Part shown: piece by piece, positions 52,530-64,000 of the stretch
Layout of the letters: every line of letters begins with the position of its first letter
How positions within the stretch are numbered: the first letter of the stretch is position 1
Assembly: GCA_028673005.1 (NCBI GenBank)
Contig: CM054120.1
Location: 56,666,057 to 56,730,056, forward strand
Length of the DNA stretch: 64,000 nt
Direction: 5' to 3'
Source of the DNA: Tanypteryx hageni
Lineage: Eukaryota > Arthropoda > Insecta > Odonata > Petaluridae
Made by a program: the position numbers and the translations under genes
Notes under the pieces: generated by a model
What the model was told of the DNA's origin: nothing
What the model saw: only the letters and a program-made list of their open reading frames with translations
The model's database searches: none

Positions 52530-53870
52530 CTCATGTACAGCGATTTCCTTATATTTTTCTACAAAATGTTTCGAGCCCATTGATTTGTCAGGTCTAGTAT
52601 CGATTTTCTCATATCTATCAATAAAACACTGATTTCCAAATGTTCAACATTGTATAAATGGACTATTCTAATATGTTTCGCACATTTCGCTATCTCTATT
52701 TCCTCTAATCAGATGGTCTTCCTTATCATATATTGCACCAGCTTCAGTAACTCTATCACAGTCATTTTTCTACTATTTTGAAATAAAATAGGGAATTTTG
52801 ACACACTATGTAGTGTGTTTCACATTTTTTGCCTACTAATTTATGTTACCAACTGATTCACCTCTTGCTTTTGGGTATTTAAGAGGTAGTGCATTGTATA
52901 TCTGAATAGCAAGGGAAAAGAGAAACCCGATACCGGCATTAGCCTGCTCCTAACGAAGAACACTAAGGAGGCCAAAGGCTTAACGTCTCTTCCGAAGGAT
53001 GGAACAGCTGAATTTGCATGGTCTCCTCAAACCACACCAACAGGGGACGGGCAAAATTGGAAAAAATCCAATTTTTACTGGATTCACACCCGCTCCCTTT
53101 TCAAACAGCAGGCGAATAGAAGCATCCTCAACACTACACCACCCCTTTTTCCTAGAACAACGTGTGCTCATTTTTAAAGTTTCTCTTTTTCTGGACATAC
53201 CCCAAAGTGACTAGAGCAGTGAGAGCATTACACTTTTGCATTGCGGGTCACGTTGTTAAATAATTTGGCTAAATCAAAACAGCGTATTGCTATCAAATAT
53301 AATGCTATACATTCTCCACAGGCATTTTCACCAGCTTAGCAGGTTGTGTTCATGGCTAAAGATTCAAAATCTAATAATGTTTTGGCCAAGATCTCTTCCT
53401 TATGTGAAGACATGAAATGTTCGACATGATTATGTTATTAGTTTTTCTTTTATCCTACATAAACATGTTCATTTTTAAAATTTCTCTTTATGTGGACATA
53501 CCCAAATGTGACTACAGTGATGGTAGCATAACTCTTTTTCATTGCATGTCGCTTTGTTAATTACAATCCCATTACAGGTTTTATTAGCGATTCAAATTAT
53601 AATTCAATTTTGATTAGATTTCAACTTTTTCTCTCCCGCCACAAATAAGTTGTCCTCATAGAAATTTAATTGTATTCTATATGCTTGACTTTGTGTATTT
53701 TCTGTTATGTTATTTTCGCCCTTCTTGTATTGGAAATTTTAAGAACATCTCCAGAAAATATTCATGCAGTTTTGGTATTTATCAACAGCATAAAATTTAA
53801 TATGCTAATAGTTCTGGGAAATATATATATTGCCTTTTTTCAAGGTCTTGTAACATAGGTACATGTTACT
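52530..53870. repeat. AT-rich diverged tandem repeat, block B
   Basis: Same repeat words as block A: CGAGCCCATTGATTTGTCA (about 52573), TATCAATAAAACACTG (52616), TTTCTCTTT.TGGACATACCC (53181 and 53481), TTGCATTGCGGGTCACGTTGTTAA (53233) and TTCATTGCATGTCGCTTTGTTAA (53538), AGCGATTCAAATTATAATTC (53586) and TTCTGTTATGTTATTTTCGCC (53699). No coding region. The LTR element lies at its left edge. Confidence 0.6.
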
Positions 53871-54410
53871 CCGGGGTGGCTCATGTCATCTCAAGTCGGT
53901 AATGCTAATTCAAAAGTGTTGCATCAGAATAATGGCTGGTGTTGAAAGGAGAGAACACTGTAAACCACTGTCTGCAAAGTACAGAATTCTGACTGTTGCA
54001 TATTGTATATTTTGGCATGTTTGAAATAAATAGGAGAAAGTATTCATAACCTTACACATGGATGGATGGATGATGTGCATGAGTACAAAACTGGGCAATC
54101 TGGTAAATTATTTGTTCCCTCCTGTAGGAAATATAAAACACCGAATGGTTTCCTTGGTTTGCTCTACCTAAAACAGACAGACTGAAACCAACCAATCATT
54201 GTATTAATATCATTACAGAATGGTGGTTATAGAATCCCCTGTATTCTGTTGATGTATTTTTCTTAGGGCACCATGGCATTGGCATATAAATTGCAATGAG
54301 GTACCTTCTTACTTTTGATGATCCAGGATATGTTCACATCTTTTAAACTGAATAAATCTATCTATATACTAAACTCACCACATGATCAGCTTTAATTAAA
54401 TAACACATTC
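53871..54410. other. Gene-free stretch
   Basis: AT-rich DNA with a short GGAT microsatellite (about 54058-54076). I see no supported gene. Confidence 0.4.
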
Positions 54411-54414
54411 AAAT

Positions 54415-55030
54415 TCGTCCTAATTCATTCACACATGGTTAAATTAGAAACACCAAAGGGACAAATTCTATTATCTAAACTAACAGCTACCCCTGGAGTT
54501 CCTCAAGGATCTATCCTTGGACCCCTGCTTTTTTGTACATAAATGATTTAGAATTAGTGACAAATCAAGGAAATGGTACCCTTTGTGCAGATGAAAGTTC
54601 AATTACAATCTTGGATTCATTTTATCCTGAACTTGAAATTAAAGGAAGAAGATATTATTTTTAAGAATATTGTATAGTATTTCCATAGAAATAAATTAAC
54701 TGTAAAAACTTGTAATTATTGTTGTGTAGAATTTTTACAACACTTGTATTTATACGAAAATATAAATTTCATCAACCATAAATGTCAATCCACAAAATTT
54801 TTGGGATTTAATTATGTATGAAAAACTGAGTTAAGACCATCATGCAGTGGAATTCAATGTTACAATCAGCATAAATTTATTTGTACTACGATATTTGAAG
54901 AACCAATGTTCCCAAGAAGCTATGAAAATAGCCTATATTAATTTTTCCATATTTCTGTTATGGCATGAAATTACAGGTACACAAGCAAAAAAAATCTTGA
55001 CCAAATTTTCATTTAGCAAAAAGGAGGAGT
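54415..55030 (+). pseudogene. Old non-LTR reverse transcriptase relic
   Basis: VKLETPKGQILLSKLTATPG at about 54439-54498 leads into GVPQGSILGPLLF (motif B, 54499-54533), then in the next frame LYINDLELVTNQGNG and LCADESSITI (motif C, A-D-E in place of A-D-D; about 54585-54612). A C-terminal trace LKNQCSQEAMKIAYINFSIF (54892-54951) matches the region after the palm in CR1/Jockey-like elements. Heavily decayed. Confidence 0.6.
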
Positions 55031-57589
55031 AAGGCATATTGCAAATCAGTTTTTACACATTCATTTCAGTTTGTCTGTGGATAACTTTCCCCTCTACCTC
55101 TCCTACTCTCTTTGTTGCAAACACTTGACCTTAACTGCTTCACCCCTGCATTTTATGATTCGTCAATTACCCCAAAAATATGACAGATGTGAAGAAAACA
55201 GCTCAATGTGTGTGGTGATTGGGAACCCAGAGGTTGAAAAACCCAGGAAAAGGCAGAAAAATAGAGAAAGGAGAGGGCCTGATCACTGTCCCCTTACTAC
55301 TTCTTCATACACATACACATTGTACCTGCATATTGTATAATGAATGTATAGCCTTCTTATGAAGGATTAATCCCAAGTGCATCAAAGTGAGCCATAATAT
55401 ATTCAATGTGAACAAAGTTATTTTTCACTAGTACCTATGTCATTTTTTGTTTGAAAACATAATGAGAGAGTGAAGAAAAATGCAGAAATTAATACACTGT
55501 AATCGCAATCTATGTCTATCCATGTGCATTACAAAAACTTTCTGACCTACATAGGATTTTAAGCAAGAAAGGAAATATTTTTTCTGTAATGAATTACCAA
55601 AATGCATTTATTTCCGCATCTCAGAATTCTGGAGATGTCTAAAATTTATTAATTAGCACCATTAAATTGTGACAACCTTCAGCTAAATGACATCTGATTT
55701 TGATTTCTTTCTCTAAAATTTTTCATCAGCCAAGTTTATTAAAACTGCTCAAATGCAATGGATGACTTTTTCTAAAATTAGTTGGCATTAGGTCTCACAG
55801 GCCACTTGTATTTATTTTTCATTTTAAAATGTACTATAATATCTGCAGCAAAACTGAAGTTATTTTTGGGTTGCTCTATGTGATAATGCAATGTGACATA
55901 AATAACAGAATTTTTGGAATGGTGATAATTAATATTTCTGCATTTTTTCATTCGGAGCGGTCTCTCATGCCTCACGTCACTGATTGAGCTTTATGAAAAA
56001 CTTCCCAGAAACAGAGGAGTTGAGTGGTATAACTTTCTCTCTGACAAGTTTAAGACAGATGATGTAGGGAAAAAATTTAATGGAAAACTCCATAACGTTT
56101 TTCTGGAAAATGCATTCTATACAAATCATGAATATGTAAACTTTGTCAAGGATATGTGAACAATATTGATCTCTGTTTTATATAATAATGTATTAATGTT
56201 CAGTTATTTCTTTTTTTATATTTCTTCATGATATCAATACTCTTATATATGTTTATATTTCTTACATATATATTACTGACAGCTCCCAAAGATATACTTG
56301 ATATAATTTTTATGGGAATAAATAAATATTATTATTGTTATAATTTTATGTGAGGATGTCTCCATTACACTACTAAAGAGTCAATCTTATCAATTTGGTC
56401 ACTGTTAGTTAAAATAAAAATGTAATAAAATTTCTCACCAATTAATAATTTTTGAATCAATTTATTTTATCATTCATAAAAATGGGAACGGATAAGAAGG
56501 ATTACAAAGTAAGTTCTTTGGCTGAACTCATGGTCTCACAACCAGCTAAGAATTCCTGGTGTAGGTTTGAAGTGTCAAATTCATCGTTATTTTTGTTTAT
56601 TTATCAGATATTTGATAGATGCTTATAAGAAATATATTTAAGATAATTCCTTAAGTTTATCACCACACCAACTCACATTCAATCACTGGACCCAATGGTA
56701 TAAATTAACTTATTTTCAATACATGTCCTATGTCACTCTCCATACTTACTTGGAGATGGCCTTTTCACTTCAACTATGGATGCCTAAGGAATGATACATT
56801 TCTGCTATTTAACTTCCAAGATGTATTGTTTTGTAAGTACTCCTTGGCTAACAACTAAAACATAGTACATCATTGAGACTATGCATTAACAGCACATAGT
56901 CAACACATAAAAAGCTGTAAATACATCCTGCATAAGTATGCTCTAATTAGTATGCCTGATGCAGTGATACATTATAGCTAAATATCTGAAAGATAACATC
57001 TTTATTTCCTGACTGGTGTTAATGAAATCTAATTGAATTTTCTTTAAGGAGGATAAACCTTTATCTGCCAAATGTGCCATATATTTACCTAATAGCTCTG
57101 AGACTACATTCAGATGTTGTATTTTAATTATAGCAGGGGCAGAATATCAACACTGAGGTTTTTATCTAAACCGGCCCTTATATGATATTTTTATTCAAAT
57201 ATTTATATATACTCACACACAAAATGTAAAACATAATTTGCATTGGAAATAACATTATTTGATTGTTTTTTATTTGCAAATGAAGTAAAATCTCCAAAGC
57301 CAGTCAATTTGGATAAAAACTTGGATAAAAAGCAAAATGTCTTGGTGTAAACATTTCAACAAATTATTTTATACATTTTTAATATTGCTACTTTTAGCAT
57401 AAGTGTGAATGGCCCATTGAGGCCTGACTGAATACCTAATAGGTTGATCCACCCCAGAATGGAGGAAACTCCAACCCTGTAATGCTCTTGTGTAATTTTT
57501 TTCTTTCATTTAGCCATCTTTATTTTGTAAGCCATCTAATTCAGTCATTCATCTAGAGTGGTAATAGGCTTAAGTGAGCAAAATTTTTG
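55031..57589. other. Gene-free AT-rich stretch
   Basis: Only short chance frames, none with a recognisable domain. No clear repeat apart from A/T-rich runs. Confidence 0.4.
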
Positions 57590-58330
57590 TAGTAATAATA
57601 ATTTTTGCAATACTTTTTAGTTTCTTTTCTCTAAAAAAACAATGCATGATATAGGTGTTTTAAATCACATCAAGCTTTGATATAGGAGACAGAAGTGCTC
57701 AAGTGTAAAAAGGGGATAATATTATCAGAAACATGTATTAATTAATAATTAAAATGAAACCAACATGAGAAAGTAACTCTTTTTACATAGAAATTCATTT
57801 CTGTCATAAAGCACTGTCTCATTTAAATATTTAATAATAATTTTTGCAATATTTTTTCTATGAATCTCTTTTCTCTAAAAACAGCCATGCAATTTTTCAT
57901 TTTTTTACTATAATGTACTTTTTATTTGAACATGATATTACCATCAGGTACTGAAATGAAAGGGTAAAAACGGGATAAATTATCAGAATCATGTATTATG
58001 ACAAAACTTGAATGAAATATTAGAGAGAGAAGTACTACCTCAAAGAAAATAAGACCACCCTGTTATGAAGATATTTTTTTTAAATGTTGGAGTATAGTCT
58101 TGGTGACCATCAATGGCAGTATTTGACAAAGTCATTCATATAAATTTATTAACAAAATAATTGACATTATTAATTTACAATGAAATCAGCAAGAGGAATT
58201 ACCACTCTTTTACATAAAAAATATACTTATCATTGTCATAATTGTCAATTGAATAATTTAAAGAAAATAATTAACAATGAAATCAACATGAGAAATTTAC
58301 ACTTTTTGAATAGAAATTCATCAATACTCT
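57590..58330. repeat. Local diverged tandem repeat, unit about 240 bp
   Basis: TAATAATAATTTTTGCAATA at 57592 and 57832, TTTCTTTTCTCTAAAAA (57622) and TCTCTTTTCTCTAAAAACA (57865), TGTAAAAAGGGGATAAT (57704) and GGGTAAAAACGGGATAAAT (57961), CAACATGAGAAAGTAACTC (57761) with ATCAACATGAGAAATTTACA (58282) and ATCAGCAAGAGGAATTACCA (58183). At least three degenerate copies. Non-coding. Confidence 0.6.
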
Positions 58331-59736
58331 TTTAAACTTCTTTTAAAAAGTGTAGTGGATATGTCATCAAAATTTTGAGATAGTTAATATATAAATGACA
58401 GCCATTGATGATGATAGAAAATTTCTATGATAATGTTCTGTGTCCACTAATATAAAAATGAAATTGGTACTGTTTCCATTACCAGGTGGAAGGTAAACAA
58501 AGTGAAGATAGTGCTGTCAATGGCGAGAAAGTGATGAGAAATGGAACTAGTGTGGGGAAATGTAAAAAGTGGAAATTGAACATCATATGTAAATATAAAT
58601 AGGAAAGAAGAATGATGAGTGATATATCACAGAAGATGAATGCAAGCCAACCTGAGGGAGGAGGCACAGTGAATGTGGGAGGAAACTCATACCACTAACC
58701 AAACTTACCCAACCAAGGGGGCTGAGCAGGAATATGTCAGGTACTGGTAGCATTTTACATTTTTGTACCATTACTCATTCTTTCTAGCCATCAACAGTGC
58801 CACCATTACTTTGTTTCCCTTCCATCTGGTTATAGAAATGAAACCACTAAATCTATTTCTAGTTGCATGTGAATGTTCATTGCAACTAGTGGGGATGTCC
58901 TTTAAAATCTTTGACATAACTTATGGATCCATACATGAAGAGAGAATTTAGCTGACAAGATTGCACAGATAATGATGGATATATATGCACCCCTTACAGA
59001 TAAACCTTCTTTAAACAAGTTAGCTTATAGTTAATGTAGGCATATCTTTTCACTCTTGTGGCCATTAAGGTATCAATAAATATAACAGCATTCATCCTAC
59101 ATATTTATAAAATATTTATGGCATATTCAATAATTCTAATGTTCTGTGACATTTATTGTGATATTCAATGAACCTATTCGGAAGTAAGATGTATGGATAA
59201 CAGTGTAAAGTTACCAAAATGGTAATCACTGTGAGCATACATGTAATAAAGCATCATCAAAATTATTGTTGCATAACATTTTAATTTGTATATTAATAAT
59301 TTTTTCACTATTAAGTATTAATAATGTATATTTTTAGGCTATGCAATGAATGAGTGTCAATTATCTTATTTTGTGTATTATTGGGTTAGTGAGTGTATCA
59401 CTGAAAACAGGAATAAACTTTCCTTTAGACTATAAGATGCAGTCTAATTTTGGGGGAAATTTTTTGGAAGAAATTGAGTCTTATATCCTGAACAATATGG
59501 TATTTTAGATACCCCAAATTAATCCAGTGTTTAAAGTTTATTGCTTTTTGATATGCCCAAGAGACATTACCTTCTTTCATTGGTTTTGGTGCATTTATAT
59601 ATATTTTGAACTTTAAATTATAATATTAATATCTCTCATTGTGTTTTACTTGATTAAAATGCCCTAAATTTTGTAAAATGTCATTATATTCTTATAATTA
59701 ATGAAGTCATGCTCAACTTTGTGGAATTTACTCATA
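58331..59736. other. Gene-free AT-rich stretch
   Basis: Short open frames only, none supported by a known domain. Confidence 0.4.
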
Positions 59737-59893
59737 ACGAAAAGATAACTTTGGATCTCCCTTTCCCCCCCCCTCATTTTACCCTATATAAATGGAACGA
59801 TTTATATTTTATCACCTGATGATGCTACAATCATAGTGAAACTGGTAATGTTATATTAAAAGTTGTAGAAACTACAAAGTTATCTTTTCATTA
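59737..59893. mobile_element. Small element with 16-bp inverted repeats and a hammerhead-like motif
   Basis: GAAAAGATAACTTTG at the left and CAAAGTTATCTTTTC at the right are inverted repeats about 120 bp apart. Between them, CCTGATGATGCTACAATCA followed by TAGTGAAACTGGT has the same layout as the PLE pLTR hairpin: CUGAUGA, an extra U, a short stem, GAAAC, and outer ACC/GGT pairs. It could be a solo PLE end, a retrozyme-like element or a MITE. Confidence 0.5.
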
Positions 59894-60257
59894 TCATTAT
59901 ATTCTTATTTATAGCCATTTTTAGTAATTATGAATATTACAATACATTCTTGATGAAAGAGTTCTTGGATTTACAATGGTATTGCATCATGTTCTCCTTG
60001 CTCAAATAATAGTATGTGAAAGCATGGCTAAGGGTAGGATTAACTGGTGATAACTTCAGATAGCCATATGTGTTTATTGAATCTCATTAAGATTTTGAGC
60101 ATCTTTTCTTTAGGTTTCAAACATCAATATGCATGAGGTGTAAAGGCTTTTATAATCTTTCTTCAAATTCTAGCTGAAATTATTGTATAACTCTTGATAT
60201 CTAAGAAAGTTACAGAAAAGTGGCAAACATTTATAATATTTTAGCTTATTGCTACTT
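59894..60257. other. Gene-free stretch
   Basis: AT-rich, no feature seen. Confidence 0.4.
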
Positions 60258-60930
60258 TTATGTTTTAAACACGTTTTCCCTTTTGATTGCCTGAGCTAAT
60301 TTTTCTCCTATTCTTTCTTTTCCTACTGTGGCTATATTCTCTAAATCCCATTTCCTAACTATCTTAGCCTTCTTAACCTTCTTCAAGGCTAGTTTTATTT
60401 CGGCCATGAGGAGCACATGATCACTGTCAATGTCTGCTCCTGGAAGTCCATATGCCTTTTTTACTCCGTTTCTATATCTTTCTTCCACTAGAATATAATC
60501 TATTTGATATCTGGCTCCATCTCCTGGTGATTTCCACGTGTATAGCCTTCTCTTATGATTTTCAAACCAAGTATTTGATATAAACATCCTCTTCTCTTTA
60601 CAGAACTCAACAAGTCTTTCACCTCTTTCATTTCTTTTCCCTAGTCCAAATTTTCCTACTACTTGGTCTTCTCTTCCCTCCTACCACAGCGTTCCAATCG
60701 CCCATCACTATCTTGCAACAGTTTTTAACTTCCTCCTCCATAATATTTTCTATCTTCTCGTATATTTCTTCAACAGCCTCATCTTCATGTTGGCTGGTCG
60801 GCATATAAACTTGTATCAACAGTAGATCTTTTGGGTGCATTCCTATTCTAAGACCAATTGCTCTATCATTTACAAATATCACCCTCTGTACACAATCTGC
60901 TATTTCCTTATTCAAAATAATAACATATAG
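60258..60930 (-). pseudogene. RTE-like retrotransposon endonuclease relic
   Basis: Minus strand, two frames. 60915-60628: NKEIADCVQRVIFVNDRAIG, DLLLIQVYMPTSQHEDEAVE and KIVMGDWNAVVGG (the GDxN motif). After a one-base shift near 60660, the DQVVGKFGLGKRNERGERLV sense continues, then 60587-60258: NTWFENHKRRLYTWKSPGDG, QIDYILVEERYRN and GADIDSDHVLLMAEIK (SDH motif). This is the endonuclease type found in RTE-clade elements and in the similar craniofacial-development-protein-2-like sequences. Stop at 60258-60260. No RT follows. Confidence 0.75.
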
Positions 60931-62825
60931 AAGGTGGCTATTACAACATGGGAGATAAAATAATAGTGATTTTTATCAAGTAACTTTTTGTCTATCATGT
61001 AAGACAATATTTTGTCAATTTATATGCAATAGAAACCAGCTTTTTTAAACCTTTAGAGTATTTCCTTTCATTAAAGTATTGGATAAACTTAAAGCTCTGG
61101 TACAATGTTAATTAAACTTTTGAATTGCAATAAACACTACATTGAAACAATTTTGCAGATTAGTTTCCATTACTCCAGTACAGGAGATTTGTTGGATGTT
61201 TGAGGAACATTAATTGGCCAGTAGTCCTCAATCTCATCATCAGTAAAAATAGTATTAACAAGGGACTCAACCACTTTCAATAATAACCCTGTGCCTGGCT
61301 ATCTGAGGCAAATTTGCCTGGTGCCATTGGTTATCCCCTGAACAATGGGCATTCATTGAGTAGGACAACGGGATCAGTTGTCCTCCTCTGGATCAGGCCT
61401 ATGTCAAGGGAAGACAACCATTGAGTTCTGGTTATATCAGGAGATTAATGTGGTAATTGTCCTGAGATTAGGCTAACAGGTAAGGGACCCTGTGTAATAT
61501 GATTGAAACAGGCCACTAAAATATAAAGCTCACTAAACCCGACTGTTGGGGTGTGTCTATCTACTTGCCCACCCTAGGAAAGTTCCAGCTGATGCTGATC
61601 TACTCATTGCCAAGTGAAATCAAAGTGGAAAACACAGTATAAGGTCTAAAAAAGAAACTAAGGGCATGGCTTAATGAGAATTATAAATGGAATGAAGTGA
61701 GAAGATAAACCTAATACTCCAAAACAAATCGAATTTACAGTGATTTAGAAAACTTGCCTGTGGGTCAATTATAATATAATAAACCAAAATCTGGACAAAA
61801 ACAGTCATGTTATACCAACTTACATTGATTTTTATGTAAAAATGTGACCAAATAGATATATTACATGTAGGTACTTGAACAACAGAGAAAAAACCAGCTG
61901 AAAGTCACTGTGCGTACAATACTAAATAATTTGCCAAAAATTTAAAGGAAATTAACAAAATTCCAAATATGAAGATAAAGATCGAAAAATGGTTTATTTG
62001 ATATAAAATGCTGGTTATATATAATATAAACTATATTTGAAGTCAAAAAGATGTGAATTATACTCTGTATGTACAGAAGAACTTGTATATGATAATATGT
62101 CCTTAAACTGACATGGACAAATAATGAGTTTGAAGATAGCTGAAGCGAACAAAACAAATTAAACAAAAAGACAAATTGAGATGAAGTCATGTGATGAGTT
62201 AGATTTAATTAACAAAATATATTGACAGATTGTGAGAGGTCCTTTTACAGTCTCTCTCAATCTGGTTTTAATGAATTTATTATTTATTTATTTATGTCAG
62301 AGATGAGACATGGGGATAGTTTTATTTTATTGTATTTTGTCTCATCAAAAAAATTTGTGTCGTGTGGAATTTTGATATTCTGCAAAAATGAATGAATCAT
62401 TACGGTAAGGGTATGACGATAATAGCCCAAGAGGCTGATTCACCATTCAACACACACACACAAAATATATTGAGATGAGATTTGGGATTGACTTGGTGAA
62501 TATAGATATGATATTGATGTGATTATATGATGTATGTAGGTGATATGAGGTTAGGGATATGATATTGAAATTGCTAAATTACGATGTGTACTGTTAATAA
62601 TAATAAAAATAGGTCTATCATCCTTATGACCATACGACAAATAGTGGTAGGTATTGGAGTCATCAAAAAAAGAATGTAAAAAGAAAAAATTACTGCTTAA
62701 AACAATACACATATTGTACGAAAGTATGAAAATGGCTTTCATGAGTATAATCCATGGTTAATACAAAATTATTCAGAAAGATGTTAACCTATTCAAGCTT
62801 TTAATGTCATATATTCATTGACAGT
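60931..62825. other. Gene-free AT-rich stretch
   Basis: Only chance frames. A (TTTA)n-like run at 62277-62297 and a short CA run near 62450 are the only simple repeats. The less AT-rich part 61200-61460 may be an old repeat of unknown type. Confidence 0.4.
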
Positions 62826-64000
62826 ATACCAACATTATGTTTGTAGAAAATTCCTAAGTGAATTTCTGAATCTGTTTAGATTATCTAAATCTTTGATCAT
62901 CATAGGTAGCTCGTTTTATAATTTGGCACCCATGGTAACAGGCCCTCTAATGGCTATTTGCTTTTGATTGTGCTCCAGGTGAATGTTGTTTTTTCCTCTA
63001 GTGCCATAGTTATGGATGCAGCTTTTTTTGTAGTTGATGAAAATTCTTTTTAATGAAAATTACTAGGCATTAATATACACACATGGGATGGATAACATAT
63101 CCAATTTGTCAAACAGTAATCTACATGAAGTTCTACTTGTTGTATCTAGCATACATTATATGATTTCCTTTTGAATAAGAAAGACTTGATGTAATATGGT
63201 TGGTGAAGAGCCCCAGAATATAATGCCATAAGTAGCTTACTATACAAATACCTATAATAGACAGATTTCATAACCTCCTGAGAGATTGAACTTGTAAGGA
63301 TATTTCAGTTGGATTATTATAAAAAGATAACAGTTGAGTTTTACAACAATTAAGGGCAAGTTTATTTGCATTGCTCCAATCCATCATATAATTCATTATC
63401 CTTTGGCAATTTAACTTAGCTGAATTTATGTCATCTGCAGAGATTAAATAATTATTGTCATCAGCAAAAAGGTAAGAGCAAATCCAGTCAAGTGCTATTC
63501 CTCGAATCACTAAATTTTGGCATTTGTTTAGTAGTAGTGAATGATCCACCATGTCAAAAGCATGGCTGAAATAAAAAAATATGGCAAACGTTACATTGTT
63601 TCTATTAACCGAAGATGAAATAAAGTCAACAGCATGAAAGAGTGCTGATTCATTTATTAGATTTTTCCTATATCCCCACTGGGAATCAGAAATTACATTA
63701 TATTTTTCAAGGTAGGCCATAATGTGGTTAAAGTAAAAAAGCTCAAATAGTTTTTAGAATTGAGAGAGGAGAGGGATAGGCCAGTAATTTACAAAACTAT
63801 CTCTCTGACCTTTATTCTTAAAAACAGGAATAACTTTACATATTTTCAAAGACCTAGGGAAGGTGCTCTGCTTAAGAAATTCATTTGTTAAGTAAATCAC
63901 TGTTTTATGAAAAGGTTCCTGCAAGCAAATAGCAACTTTCCAGGTGCATTATCTAGAGCTGGTGCAGCACTTTTACCTAATCTATGAAAACGGAGAAGCA
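62826..64000 (-). pseudogene. CR1-like non-LTR reverse transcriptase relic (runs off the window)
   Basis: Minus strand. Upstream part (63990-63730): LKQSTFPRSLKICKVIPVFK and a decayed NYRPISLLS. Main frame 63720-63268: MAYLEKYNVISDSQWGYRKN, TFAIFFYFSHAFDMVDHSLL (motif A, first Asp replaced by Tyr), IRGIALDWICSYL, then directly FADDNNYLISADD (motif C), so the motif B region (GVPQGS) is deleted, and NANKLALNCCKTQLLSF. C-terminal traces continue below 63268 to about 62830 (SVYYRYLYSKL..., IRGPVTMGAKLYN-like). Typical of the CR1/Rex-like RT group. Inactive. Confidence 0.75.

Noticed and set aside
53670..53858. 62-codon hydrophobic frame in block B
   Set aside because: AT-rich repeat sequence; apparent membrane-like composition is a base-composition effect.
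58479..58951. Short hydrophobic frames on both strands
   Set aside because: No domain, splice or codon evidence; consistent with chance in AT-rich DNA.
61942..62742. Minus-strand short frames rich in Phe, Ile and Ser
   Set aside because: AT-rich chance frames without domain.
1..64000. rRNA, tRNA or conserved host genes
   Set aside because: None recognised on either strand by reading; a computed search would be needed to exclude small RNA genes.

Overview
The window looks like a repeat-rich eukaryotic locus, most probably from an arthropod (insect-like; low confidence on the group). There are no operons and no intact long host genes. Most of the first 51 kb consists of decayed retroelements, and the last 12 kb is AT-rich, mostly single-copy-looking DNA with a few old retroelement relics. 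No confident functional host gene is seen. The only gene-like item that is not an obvious transposon is a broken C2H2 zinc-finger ORF at 17.1-17.65 kb (minus).

Three plus-strand families dominate; the names are local to this answer. J1 and J2 are Jockey-superfamily non-LTR elements: ORF1 is a gag-like protein with CCHC knuckles and ORF2 is an apurinic-type endonuclease plus reverse transcriptase. The third is a Penelope-like element (PLE): N-terminal region, RT, then a GIY-YIG endonuclease, with copies separated by ~245-bp pseudo-LTR (pLTR) repeats that carry two conserved hairpins.

Layout: J1-A (1-2737), PLE-1, pLTRs, J2-A, PLE-2, J2-C, a PLE scrap, then an AT-rich diverged repeat block A (10.5-13.05 kb). 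Next come an unidentified stretch, a J3 non-LTR relic (13.7-15.2 kb), a GC-rich J4 RT relic (15.2-16.8 kb), the zinc-finger pseudogene, and a Gypsy pol relic with a probable polypurine tract and 3' LTR (17.7-19.4 kb). A second, longer version of the opening module follows: J1-B (19.4-24.55 kb), PLE scrap, pLTRs, full-length J2-B (25.2-29.9 kb), and then a head-to-tail PLE array (29.9-43.9 kb), J2-D, PLE-11 and J2-E to 50.8 kb. A minus-strand LTR-element gag and probable LTR (50.8-52.5 kb) and repeat block B (52.5-53.9 kb), related to block A, close the repeat region. From 53.9 to 64 kb there is AT-rich DNA with an RT relic (plus), a local tandem repeat, a small inverted-repeat element, an RTE-like endonuclease relic (minus) and a CR1-like RT relic (minus) that runs off the window.

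The most interesting points: J2 sits at one fixed position of the PLE pLTR, with an 11-bp direct repeat (GATCTCACTTC) on both sides of the full-length copy and the same 3' junction at three other loci. The PLE pLTR carries a CUGANGA / hairpin / GAAAC-GUC arrangement resembling a hammerhead core with almost no helix III. Every PLE copy spanning RT motif C has Asp-Asn where Asp-Asp is expected, and five of six copies have an in-frame TGA at the start of the GIY-YIG domain. Shared stops and shared junctions show that much of the locus grew by DNA-level duplication. Nearly all retroelements up to 50.8 kb lie on one strand, which makes a uni-strand piRNA cluster a reasonable hypothesis.
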